Assembly: GCA_911728435.2 (NCBI GenBank)
Contig: OU452202.1
Location: 13,309,135-13,373,134, forward strand
DNA from: Apoderus coryli
Lineage: Eukaryota; Arthropoda; Insecta; Coleoptera; Attelabidae
Length of the DNA stretch: 64,000 bases
Direction: 5' to 3'
Positions 1-9,799 of the stretch are shown here, piece after piece; the first letter of the stretch is position 1, and each line of letters opens with the position of its first letter. The notes below the pieces were generated by a model, which made no database searches, was not told where the DNA came from, and worked only from the letters and a program-made list of their open reading frames with translations. The translations under genes were made by a program, and so were the position numbers.

Positions 1-261
1 CTATATTATATTAAAGCTCTTGTGAAAATGATTGGAATATTTCTTTTGATAATGATTAATAACAAAACTTGTTTTTGTTGTCTAAAATTCTAATTAATTG
101 TAATTATTAAACAAGAAACCAACAAAATTGAGTACTGAAACCACACAACTACACAAAAGGGGCTTTGTACTTCATGAAACGACATTAGCAGAGCCCAAAT
201 CTAAATCCAAATTAGAAAATAAGGCCATTGAAGACATTTTTATTGTTTTACGACAAATGGG

Positions 262-1476
262 CAGTTGCGGCTCGTGAGGTCTGAAAGAGGTGGGGCAGAA
301 CAAGGTGGAAATACGGCAATAACACCCAAAATTTTTCAAAATAAAGAATTTAAATGATAGGTTTTTTTCAGTAGTTAGAGTAGCTAGATAATAACATTTT
401 GCTAAACCATGACCATTAAAACTGTAAGTCCTCCTAGATTTCTGAACAACAAAGTGGTTGATGACTTGATTAATAAAATTTCAAATGGACTTCACAAGTT
501 TTTTTTCAATAGATAGCATTGCTAACGCGCACAACCTTTCCTGGCCCATAGTGTTTCTTAAAAATGTTTTGATCCGTTTGAGGGTAGAGAATCATATTTC
601 GCTTTCTACAGTCCTCATAACGACAGTATACAAAACAGTCAGCAATTCCACAGATTCACTAAATGTTGCGATGTTAAATTGTTTTGGATATACATTTGCA
701 AAAGAGACACAGCCCCACTGTGTTTCAGAAAATCGTCCCGTGCGTATATTATCGAGGGTGCATTTTTTAATTTTAAGTAGTTTACGTTAGGAAACAAGTT
801 ACACACAGTTTTAATATCTTCATTTGGAAAGACGGTTCGATATGCACCAAATTTTTCAGTTTCAAATAAATTTGCAACAGTTAGGTGTTCATCAAAACTT
901 TTTTTTATAGTAATTTGATCCTCAAATGTTAATTTAACATTATTTGCATTCATATATTGCACTAAATTTATCTTTACTATTATTGTAATTGTTCAAAATC
1001 AAAACATTCACTTTATAATACTCAAAAAGCGCGATCACGAAAACAAAAACAATAACACCACACGCATAAAATTTATTCGTATAGACTGATGGGTAGGACG
1101 GCACCCCATATATGACGTCACAAATGCGTTTAATTTCTACTGTTACTAGCGGATAGCGTGGCGATGTATTGCTGTCTCTGTTTTTCGAACGCGATAGCAA
1201 AGAAAACAATAGAGGCACAAAATGTTGTGTCCAAGAGCATCGTAATATGTACTAAGACCTACGTTGTGTTTCATTTCCGTGAATAGACGCGCTGCAAGAG
1301 TGATTATAGCATAGACAGGGCAGTCTTCGGTTCAAAATTTCAAATGCAAAATTTTATAGGGAATTCTAACGAAATCGCACTGGTCTGGTGGAAGTATAAA
1401 ATATAAAATTACTTTTTCTACTTAATTTCTTAGGTAGGGCACGTGCCCACGTGCCCTTATGGACCAACCGCCACTG
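262..1476 (-). mobile_element. hAT transposon, complete ends, internally decayed
   Basis: The element starts CAGTTGCGGCTCGTG at 262 and ends ...CCGCCACTG at 1476. The reverse complement of the right end reads CAGTGGCGGTTGGTCC, so the two ends form an imperfect terminal inverted repeat. The 8 bases on each side (254-261 and 1477-1484) are identical, CAAATGGG, which is the 8-bp target duplication expected of hAT. The inside holds a transposase C-terminus on the minus strand (421-962). At 1,215 bp it is far shorter than an autonomous hAT element, so most of the transposase has been lost. Confidence 0.88.
421..962 (-). pseudogene. hAT transposase C-terminal relic (ZMYM1-like lineage)
   Basis: Read on the minus strand, the downstream part (about 640 to 485) gives RTVESEI, a stop, then FSTLKRIKTFLRNTMGQ and ERLCALAMLSIEKKLV. 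This is the conserved C-terminal dimerisation region of hAT transposases resembling zinc finger MYM-type 1-like proteins. The chain continues through NQVINHFVVQKSRR at about 483-430. Upstream, 962-639 is open for 107 codons (motifs ARDDFLKHSGAVSLLQ and NNLTSQ), which fits the segment just before the dimerisation region. A frameshift near 640 separates the two parts and a TGA replaces a codon after ESEI. The zinc finger and catalytic N-terminal parts are absent. It sits inside the element at 262-1476 and cannot make an active transposase. Confidence 0.85.
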
Positions 1477-1579
1477 CAAATGGGTGCCCCCTATAAGGCG
1501 ATAGCTGCTCAGTTATTAATTAGCTGTTAGAATTATTTCATTAGTATTTGAATTTTTCTAGTAGTTATAATTAATTATA

Positions 1580-1888
1580 CAGGGTGTCACCGTTGAAGCG
1601 ACGGTCTGCTGTGGTAAAACTATTCCGATTTTCAAAATTCTTTCAACGTCTGATTTTGTAGACCCATTAGGAGGACATTTTTTAAATAGGTGCCATTTAT
1701 ACAGGGAGTGACATTATCCTGTAGCATATTAAACTTGTGTTTTGTAAATGGAACTCCCTAGATATTATGTTTGCTCTCGATTCAGGCATCTTATTAAATG
1801 ATTTTGATAAAATGTTTGTTTGCTCTAAAATGCATGTTAACTAGATATTAATTTTAAAAGTCTAAGAACATGCCCAATTATCACCCTG
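1580..1888. mobile_element. MITE-like element with CAGGGTG ends
   Basis: A segment starts CAGGGTGTCACC and ends ATTATCACCCTG, with TA on both sides (1578-1579, 1889-1890). Only about 7 bp of terminal inverted repeat are clear. An internal TACAGGGAGTG lies near 1700. CAGGGTG ends next to TA are also carried by the DD41D elements elsewhere in this window (27675, 52494), so it is probably a non-autonomous relative. No coding sequence is seen in it. Confidence 0.5.
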
Positions 1889-2227
1889 TATATTTTTTGT
1901 GTTATTTTGAAAATTAATGTCAGATTAATTGAATCGGTCATTTCAAAAACAGTACGAGTCACATTTCCCTAATTGGTTTTTTATTTACCCACAACTTGGA
2001 CTTTTAGAAGCACATTCAAGGCATAGTAAATAACTTTTTTTTTTCAGTTTACTTTTTTCTTGGGGTGTTCGGTTCTTATAAAAATTCCTCTTTATTCTAC
2101 ATAAAAATATTCATATTTATTTTCGTCACTATCACACAGAAATCAAAACAAACGACGTTTCGTTACTAATTACTGAATTGAAAAAAATTAGAATTGCGGT
2201 TCAAGAATAATAAAAAAAAAAATAAAT

Positions 2228-2748
2228 ATGATAGTAAATAACAGCCGTCGCAATTTTGGCTTTGTGCTGAGAAATTCACGCGATATGTCTCCTAATGTTC
2301 TTCGAGCACTATATTGCACTATTGTTCGTCCTATTGCTGAATATTGTTCCGTAGTTTGGTCGCCTTACTATCAGATTCACATAACTAACATTGAACGCTT
2401 CCAACACAAGTTTATGAGAGAGTATGGCTACCGCGTTGGTCTTGCTCGGGATGATATGCATTACACTGATCTCCATAATATACGAACAAATTTAATAACA
2501 CTTGCGTCTCGTAGAACCATGACTGATTTGTGTTGGATCGCTGAATTTTAATACTTACAGCAGAGCACGTCGCCGTCAGACTTTTTCAGTTGCATTCTGT
2601 AGAAATAATTACACATGGCATAGCCCTCTAGTTCGTATGCAGATAAATTATAATTTACATTGTGATGTTCTTGACATTTTTTGCAATAAATTTCACAGTT
2701 TAGGAATGAGTGTCAAGGGAATTTATTTCAAGTCTCTTGTTTTATTTT
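2228..2748 (+). pseudogene. Non-LTR reverse transcriptase 3' fragment (Jockey/CR1-like)
   Basis: The first 107 codons (2228-2551) contain RNFGFVLRNSRDM, then VRPIAEYCSVVWSPYY and IERFQHKFMREY. This is the region after the RT palm in Jockey/CR1-type LINE ORF2 proteins. After a frameshift near 2550 the reading continues to 2748 through TFSVAFCRNNYTWHSPLVRM and ends SLVLF, which matches the usual C-terminal tail of the same proteins. No RT catalytic motif is present: only the last quarter of ORF2 remains. The same block occurs in the better preserved LINE at 36622-37857 (LEYCSIVWSPLYQ), so the two are related but diverged. Confidence 0.8.
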
Positions 2749-3138
2749 GATTTTACTATTGTAACAATAATAATTAAGAATGTTTAGTTGAAAGTGCTAT
2801 GTCCTGCAGTTTATTTTTGCAATAGTGTTTTTACCACATATTACGATTATTGTAATTCTTTATATATTATGTAAATGGGTTTAAATATTATTCAAATGTC
2901 ATTGTCATGGCGTTGTTAGGGGGTTTAATTATTGGCAATTAAGAATTCTTTGTTTAAACATCAGAAAGTGTCATTATTGATGTCAATCAACAATAAAAAG
3001 TTGGATGGTTGTTTCCGATAGCCACAGGGTTTTTTTTCGCTGTAATATCATGAGAAAACAACATGTGTGTAGCTGTATGTGTATGAGTGTAATTTTAATT
3101 CAAACAATTTTTATAATTAACTTTGACAACCAGAGTAA

Positions 3139-3141
<3 letters not shown>

Positions 3142-3176
<35 letters not shown>
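3142..3176. repeat. (TA)n microsatellite
   Basis: About 35 bases of alternating T and A. The short frames running across it that read YIYIYIYI are artefacts of the repeat. A second, shorter (TA)n run lies at 4161-4184. Confidence 0.95.
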
Positions 3177-3181
<5 letters not shown>

Positions 3182-4008
3182 GGGCAAGAGACTTTTTCTT
3201 GAGATGGTTGAGACGGCTTCTACAACGAATGTTATGAACAAAAGAACGGATATCGATGAGTTGAGTACCATCTATTCGTACATCTTAACTCTAGATAAAT
3301 GCGAATTCTAAAGTTGAAAGGGTGTGGAGTTCATCAACTTCAATTTTTTCGATTTCGGGAAAAAAAAATAATGTATACTTCTAAATATATATATGTTTGT
3401 ATGTTGTTTTTTGTTTTGTCTTTCGTTCTCCTTATTGTCGGATGAGTCGCACTTCGGCATAAGTATGGCGTGTACCACAAGGAATCAAAAAAATCTGAGG
3501 TGCGTGATGCCGGGGAAGGGAAAAATATGTGACAGGTATTGATCCACCCCGGTAATTACTTTATTCATACCAAAACAGTTGCCTTTATTCGGTGTCTACT
3601 TAAAACATGGTTAATCTTCTTCTCTTAACATTGATTATAATATCGAACTCTATAAACAAATAGTTTTGCTTTTTGTTGGTTTTGGCATACTGCAGTAGGT
3701 GACAGTGCTGTAGTGATAGTCTTTTCCTATGGTTTATTAATGTTGAGTGACGAGGATATAGGATAGATGGCAGGTCTATTATTTGTATATTTCTTTCAAT
3801 AATATTTGGGGACCAAGTGAATATTTATACAGAAATATTTGTGTTTAAATGTAGTACCTTTTAATATATATTAAGATCCGTTTGATATCGATGCTATTTT
3901 TTCTAAATTGTAAGATACTCACTTTGCACACTAGGTAATTATGATTTGTATAACTTTATAAAGATTATTGTGAGTATTAAAAATGTACATTTGTTTGTGT
4001 TAATTTTG

Positions 4009-4140
4009 TAGCCTTTGAAGAAGGGAATAAAGTTAGACCCGAAAGCTTGGCGTAGCGAAAAAAGAGTTTTCTTTTTATCAAAAGCCCTATGACCGACGTC
4101 CCAATAATTTCGAAGATTCTATAATCTGACCGGTCAAAAC
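4009..4140 (+). repeat. Possible Penelope-like 3' tail motif
   Basis: The stretch reads TTTGAAGAAGGGAATAAAG, then GACCCGAAAGCTTGGCG, followed by AGTTTTCTTTTTATC. A GAAGAAGG...CCGAAA...hairpin of this kind is seen in the 3' tails of Penelope-like elements and occurs in other forms in this window (22240, 39520, 54175, 58741). No coding sequence is attached. The call rests on layout only. Confidence 0.35.
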
Positions 4141-5479
4141 AAAAAACAATTAAAAATTACTATATATATATATATATATATATACGTAACAAGTGGTTGC
4201 GAACTATGGCAATTAGATATTTAGAATGTTATCAGGTAAAAGATATTTTTATGTTGTATGTCATCTATATTCATTATTAGATTTTGGTTATAATAAATTA
4301 ATTAATAATTTTCGCAGTTTTATCTACAAAAATTATGAAATTTATGATAATAAATCATATCCATTCTGGCTTTATTAAAAATACTGATAAATACTTTGAT
4401 TGTTCTCTGTTTGGTTTGCTATGATAATTACGTCTGTAACAAATAAATTATTATATAAATATGCGCATGCACTTAACAGTATAGGTACAGCAAGAGCTTG
4501 AGAGGCTGCTTTATATGAAAATCTTTAAATTTATGGCCAATAGCATATTATTATATTTAGTAAATTTTAGTGAACATTTATTTATTTTGGATTGAATTTT
4601 TTGACAATACTTGCAAGAACCTAATATACTCTTGATTTCGTTGTAATTGCTATTCTTTTGTGAAAGTCACGTTGCCCTAATCATAATTTGGGTAACACAC
4701 ATGTAGTTCAGAACTCAAAAAAATCACTCATCGAACGCCGTAGGCGTACATTTAATAAAATACCAAAATTCTAAGTGGATTCAATAAAAATTCCCGTTTT
4801 GATGCCGTAATAAACAACAAACAAACAATGTGTAAACTTATATTTCTACAAGAACAAAGACATTTTTTTTAACCTATATAGATTTATATTATTTTAAAAA
4901 CTAATAACATAAAGGATAATCGCGACCGAATTACCAAAATTACAGGGTGTTCAAAAAACCCTATTGCAATAAATTTTTCTATAACGCTCTCGATTTTTGA
5001 TATTTCTAAAAATAAAACTATAAAGTGATCAAAGAGAAAAATGAAGGATACGCCTATGGACTCCACATAAAAACATTTATTAAACACCGTTTATATATTT
5101 CCAATATCTGATACAGTTTCCGAGATACGAGAGGGACCCGAAAAGTGATTTTTTTGAATTCGGCCGTGTATCTCGAAAACTACATGTGTTACCCAAAGTA
5201 TGATCTGGTTAACAATTTAATAATAAACTGTTGCCCTCGAGGCACGAATAGCTCTCCATATTTAAGTGTAAAACTAATAATTTTATGACCTTTTTGTTAT
5301 TTATCTAAAATTTATATATATTTTTTTTTGTTTTAGACATCAGCTATTTTTTAATTATCGGGTTTTGTTCCTTTTTCTTCTCTTTGGCGGCACTATTTAT
5401 ACGTACACATTTTATATTTCAGATCTTCTTTGCCAATTTCTTGTAGGCAAAATAGTTGATTTTTTTATTATAAAATTTA

Positions 5480-6500
5480 TTTTGCCTCCTTTTCTACTAT
5501 TTACGAACGCCTATGTAAACAAAATTGTTATGCTGCATGTTGTAGGTCATCTTATATCAAAGCTATATATAATTAGCCAATTTTTCTGTTATATTTGGAT
5601 TTTTTTTCGTTTTTTTTACACTATCTTCGAACGCCTGTGTGAACCAGTTCATTTATGTAACATTTTTTAGGTTATATTCTATTACAACTATGAAAAATCA
5701 TTCCGTATTTCGAATAAACTTAGGAAGTATACATTTTTTTATTTGGACCCCTTTTACACTATTTACGAACGCCTATGAAAACAAATTATTTATAACACGT
5801 TTTATAGGATATATTCTATCGAAGCTATAAATAATTAGTCAATATTTCTGCTATATTTAAGAAGTAAGTGGTTTTTGAGTTATCACGGATACAAATTTTT
5901 TTTGGCTTTCAATAGAATTTTCACGGACGCCTATGGTACATTAATTTTTGTCGTGTATTTTTAACACCAATTCAACTAGTTAAATACAAAATTTTTTACA
6001 TTTTAAATATTTTTTTTATTTTACCCCCTTTTCTACTATTTACGAACTGCTGCATTTTGTAGGTTATCTTATATCAAAGCTATATTTTCTGGTATATTTG
6101 GGAAACCTTTTTTTTTTCGTTTTTGACCCTTTTTTTAGACTATTTTCGAACGCCTGTTGAACCAATTCTTTTATGGAATATTTTTTAGCTTATATTGTAT
6201 CACAACTATGAAAAATTATTCCATATTTCGAATAAGTTTAGGAAATATTTATTTTTTATGTTTTGACAGCTTTTCCACTATTTACGAAGTAAGTTATTTA
6301 TGACACATTTTATAGGTTATATTCTATCAAAACTATAAATAACTAGTTAATATTTCTGCTATGTTTAAGAAATACGTTTTTTTTTTAAATCTTTTTTACC
6401 CCATTTTACACTATTTTCGAACGCCAATGTTGTCTAATATTTTATGTTCAATATTTTAGGTTATATTCAATTAAATGCGTAAAAAATTATGCAGTATTTC
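5480..6500. repeat. Degenerate tandem array with alternating A and B units
   Basis: Units of about 110-150 bp each begin with a version of ACTATTTACGAACGCCTATG (type A) or ACTATTTTCGAACGCCTGTG (type B). Unit anchors lie near 5501 (A), 5627 (B), 5765 (A), 5922 (divergent), 6041 (A), 6146 (B), 6281 (A) and 6416 (B). A units contain TATATCAAAGCTATA and TCAATATTTCTGCTATAT; B units contain CAACTATGAAAAATCATTCC and TATTTCGAATAA. The order is roughly A-B-A-x-A-B-A-B, so the ancestral repeat may have been an A+B dimer. The short open frames here are by-products of the repeat. An inverted copy of a B-A pair sits at 23239-23480. Confidence 0.8.
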
Positions 6501-6559
6501 GGATAAGTTTAAGAACTATGATTTTTTTTTAATTTTTGAACCCTCCTTAATCCTCTTGC

Positions 6560-6710
6560 CTACGCTCAATGTTTCCCAAAATCTAATCAGCTCCTTGCCA
6601 TGTCCAATAGTATTTTTGTATCAAATTTGGTTAAAATCTGTTAAGCGGTTTTTGCGTTTTCGTGGATACAGATAGACAGACAGACATTTTTTTAAAACTA
6701 CTTGTTTATG
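6560..6710 (+). repeat. Conserved-looking repeat tail after the A/B array
   Basis: The sequence CAAATTTGGTTAAAATCTG, then TTAAGCGGTTTTTGCGT and ATAGACAGACAGACA, resembles a non-coding tail common in insect interspersed repeats. It directly follows the tandem array, so the array may be internal to one larger element. No protein is encoded. Confidence 0.4.
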
Positions 6711-6758
6711 TATAAAATGACCAAAAACAAGTATTTCCGGCGAAATTAAAAAAAAAAT

Positions 6759-7061
6759 TCATGAAACTAATAGTCTCCATATATATATTACATATATTAA
6801 ATTATTTAAGGAATTAACAAAATCTTCTTCACATATTTTACAAGATTTTGTTAATCCCTTAAATAATTTAATTTTGCCACAAAACAAACAGCGTTTGTAC
6901 ATAACTCCAAAGCTAAACTCCCGTCTACGCGCTGCGGTGTTTAACTTTCCGATTTTTTCCATATCATTAAGAGAATTTCTATTTTCTATACATCCTACTA
7001 ACATTCTGCAAGACTGCAATAAAGGTACGTTATATACACAGATTTCTGCTTGAATTTTCAT
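6759..7061 (-). CDS. Unrecognised 100-codon open frame with CxxC pairs
   Basis: The frame encodes two cysteine pairs, CLFCGK and CKICEE, about 18 residues apart, which could resemble a small zinc-binding knuckle. I do not recognise the protein. Part of the frame (6796-6872) is a nearly perfect DNA hairpin, so at least one third of the peptide is dictated by an inverted duplication. No splice or promoter signals support it. It may be a chance frame. Confidence 0.2.
   Translation of the reverse strand: MKIQAEICVYNVPLLQSCRMLVGCIENRNSLNDMEKIGKLNTAARRREFSFGVMYKRCLFCGKIKLFKGLTKSCKICEEDFVNSLNNLIYVIYIWRLLVS
6796..6872. repeat. Near-perfect hairpin, 31-bp stem, 15-nt loop
   Basis: The left arm 6796-6826 (ATTAAATTATTTAAGGAATT...) pairs with 6842-6872 over 31 bp with one mismatch; the loop is 6827-6841. 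If transcribed from either strand the RNA would fold into a microRNA-precursor-sized hairpin. It could equally be a small inverted duplication or MITE remnant. Confidence 0.85.
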
Positions 7062-7479
7062 TTAGCTGCTGCAAATCTAGCCGGAGCCGACAGCAAAAAT
7101 AAAAAACAAATCTAGTATAAGTAAAAAGTTTTGTACGTTAATAAACATGTGTTTTCTCCAAGACATTCAGTGGATATAATAAATCTACTTAAAAGTTTTA
7201 TGAGAATGGAGTTTGAAAAAAAGTTGATACACATATTCTCTATTAAAAGTTTGAAAAGTTTATACATGAACAATATTTGATATCTTCAATTATGACATTA
7301 TCTTTGACTTTCATTTAATGTGTATAATAGAGTAGTCAAAGTGTTTTTCAATGTCGCATTTTCGTTTTGGCTACATTTTTGTAAAACTTTTTATCAGAAT
7401 ATTCATCGATCATTTATATAAGTTACGGACTTGTTTAACAAAACAAGACTTAATTTCGAGCATTTGTTTGTCAACCACT

Positions 7480-7500
7480 ATGGTGGTGGTGGTGGTGGTA
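7480..7500. repeat. (GGT)n microsatellite
   Basis: Six consecutive GGT-type triplets. The short minus-strand frame covering it ends in six histidines and is not a credible gene. Confidence 0.9.
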
Positions 7501-7680
7501 TATGCCCAGGAGTTCACGAGAGAGGAATGATCCGGCACGAAAATAGTTAGAAGCAACTTTGGATCCTAGTTTGTAAAATAATGTGACTAGCATGTTAACA
7601 AATTGAGAGGCGAAGATGAAATTGAGCTTTTTTAACAAGCACACGTGAATGGGCAATTACAATAAATGAATCGTGTCGAC

Positions 7681-7851
7681 AATTTTAAGCGCATGTTGAT
7701 TGTTTACTCCGATTATGAAGCGATAAACGGCCACATTTTTGAGAATGTGGGAACTAACTTATTGATATTATAATGCCCAAGCGGATTCGTCAAACGAGCT
7801 TTGGTGAGTCCTGATATGACTCCCTGCGACATTTGGCTGTTCCTAACATAA
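7681..7851 (+). pseudogene. mariner (DD34D) transposase relic
   Basis: Frame from 7681: KRMLIVYSDYEAINGHIF corresponds to the mariner block around the first catalytic region (typically MLIVFFD.EGI...). From 7807 the frame reads SPDMTPCDIWLF, matching the mariner SPD(M/L)xPCDFWLFP block that holds the third catalytic Asp (codon at 7828). The two blocks are only about 60 bases apart, so the central 60-70 residues with the second Asp are deleted. The frame ends at a stop at 7849. Only about 55 codons remain. Confidence 0.65.
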
Positions 7852-8169
7852 ATAAACTGGTGCCCATGAAACAAATTAACAGTTGGCTGGTTTGTTTTTA
7901 TTAATACTTATCTAATTACACTTTCTAAAAAATATTCAATACAATTTAAGGATATTTTTTTTTGGTTTTTAGCTTCCCCTTTTTTGATTCAACAAAAAAA
8001 GTATACACGGTCGATCGAGTAGTAGATAAACGTAATTACATAAATTTTTCATACATAACCCCTGAATATTATCAATTCTCATATGAGAATATTCACCTAA
8101 AGTCAGCTGAGATTTTTACAGATGAATAGCACAAAACGCACTCATAAAAATCTTTAATGGGAGAGTTTA

Positions 8170-8390
8170 CTTGCTGTTCATCATACCAATCAGCCAAAAT
8201 GTCGCTTCGTCGAAAAAAAAATATTTTGCGATTAAAAAATGGATCATTATTCAACCTATTAAATTAAAATTTTGTAAAACTCAATTCGACGACCTGGATC
8301 CGGGATTATCTTCGTTTAGATTATGAATTAATTTTTCTTTATACGGGTGATCTTTCTGTCTTTTTAAAATCCTTCTCACGAATGATTTTC
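8170..8390 (-). pseudogene. DD41D-type transposase relic (region of first Asp)
   Basis: On the minus strand, from about 8385: SFVRRILKRQKDHPYKEKLI is the end of the helix-turn-helix region (usually S.SSVRRILKRHKFHPY). After shifts and stops it reaches FFDEATFWLIGMMN at about 8215-8172, the block with the first catalytic Asp. It ends in a stop after NSK. Frames change at least twice between the two blocks. Nothing of the second and third Asp regions is seen downstream, so this is a fragment. It belongs to the same transposase group as 23607-24029, 27675-28805, 52494-53359, 61122-61500 and 61995-63058. Confidence 0.7.
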
Positions 8391-8604
8391 AAATATTATT
8401 GGAGCATACAATTGACATCCAGATGGAAAAACGGAAGTCGAAATCACAAAACGGGAATAATTATACCATCTCTCTAGACATATTATAAAGTCTAAAGAGA
8501 GAAATTAAGTTTTGTTGGTAGAATTTGAGATATGGGTTATGTCCATGTGATATTTGGAAAATAGGAGAAGATTAATTGTATGTTAAACAAAAGAGCATTG
8601 AAAA

Positions 8605-8774
8605 ATGAGAAGCAATCAAATTCGTTGGTCGTTAATACAATTATCGGTGTGTGGGTTGTTCTTGGCACGATTTATCTCCATAGCTTCCAATATGTTAAGG
8701 AGTGTTTTTTTTGAGCAACAAGGTATCGCGAAAACACCTTTAGCCATTGGAGTGAAATGTGACATAGTTATATC
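8605..8774 (+). other. Open frame ending at a strong splice-donor-like site
   Basis: An ATG at 8605 opens a frame that runs into ATATCCGTAAGTAAAAGC; the CC|GTAAGTAAAA junction at 8776 is a good donor match. The protein (hydrophobic stretch SVCGLFLARFISIA near its start) is not recognised. It may be chance in AT-rich DNA, and no acceptor or downstream exon was identified. Confidence 0.15.
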
Positions 8775-8812
8775 CGTAAGTAAAAGCATTTTTTAGCCGT
8801 ACACTGCTGAAT

Positions 8813-9045
8813 TAAATGGCTTATTTGCGGTAAATTTAATTTCTTTTTACTAATAAAATTTAGTTTTGAATTACAGGAGAGAAAACAGTTATATGGTAGA
8901 CATCATATTTTCTTAACTAAACGCTCGAAATCGTTCTAAATGGCTTATTTGCGTTTAATCTAATTTATTTTTACTAATGATCTCGTTTTGAATTATAGGA
9001 GAGGGAAAATGCAATATGGTAGACACTTTAATTTTTAATTCTAAA
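8813..9045. repeat. Tandem duplication, two ~124-bp copies
   Basis: Two adjacent copies begin TAAATGGCTTATTTGCG (8813 and 8937). Both continue through TTTTTACTAAT..., TTTTGAATTA(C/T)AGGAGAG and ATATGGTAGACA. They are diverged and no coding function is evident. Confidence 0.75.
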
Positions 9046-9579
9046 TAACAACATATTTTAATAATTTAACAAGAAATCCCTTGCGGGATTTCCCAGTCAT
9101 CTTGTGGTAGTCTTAGCTATGACAAAAGTCATTGAGAGTTGTAAAAAAAATAAAAATTAAAAAAAAAATTTCAGAATTTTTTTTTTTTAAATAAATTAAT
9201 AATTAATAATAATAAATTGTATTTAATTTTAATAATATAGGTTCCAACTACCTAACTGGTGAAATCTTAAATGGGACACATACACCCTGTATAAAAATTT
9301 TATGAGCCCATTCTACCTAAAAATACTGTGAATCTTAAAAAAATATACAAAAAACTTCAAATTAAAATTTTTGGAAACATTTTTTAATCACCCTTTGCAA
9401 TAATTTCATAAACGAATCTAAAAAACTAAAAAAATCTGAAAATTTTTGATCTAATACGGTCTACCGTACCTAAAAATATTGAAGATAAATAGAAACATTT
9501 TTGAGTTACTCCATAGATCAAATGTTCATTTTTGACTCACCCCGTATATAAATTTAAAGTTTATGCTAAAAATTGACTG

Positions 9580-9750
9580 CTGTATCTTTCTATTTTGTAA
9601 TTCGTTGGTTTAGCCAGATGTTAAAATAACGTTAACGTTAAAAGTGGTGGACGTTATTTTTTAGAACTACCATATCTCTCTATTTTGAGATTCGTTGGTT
9701 GCAGTTGTTATTCTAACATATCTCTCTATTTTGAAATTCGTTGGTTTGTC
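9580..9750. repeat. Three copies of a ~28-bp unit
   Basis: Versions of TATCTCTCTATTTTGARATT followed by CGTTGGTT occur at about 9583, 9672 and 9717. The spacers are unequal, one carrying GTTAACGTTAA. Just upstream, ACACCCTGTATA (about 9282) and CACCCCGTATA (about 9539) look like transposon termini without partners. Confidence 0.6.
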
Positions 9751-9799
9751 ATAATTTGGAAATATTTTTTTAACGTTGGTGTCACTTACTTTACTAATA

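Larger units (their letters stand above)
2750..5480. other. AT-rich DNA without a recognisable gene
   Basis: Apart from the two (TA)n runs and the tail motif near 4009, I see no coding signal here. A TACAGGGTGTTC sequence at about 4942 looks like a single Tc1/mariner-type terminus with no matching right end. Confidence 0.6.

Noticed and set aside
485..790. Plus-strand 101-codon frame
   Set aside because: It is the antisense of the hAT transposase C-terminus, whose minus-strand reading matches a known family.
3005..3311. Two plus frames reading YIYIYIYI
   Set aside because: They run through the (TA)n microsatellite and have no other support.
7471..7656. Minus frame ending in six His residues
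   Set aside because: The His run comes from a (GGT)n microsatellite; the rest is unremarkable.
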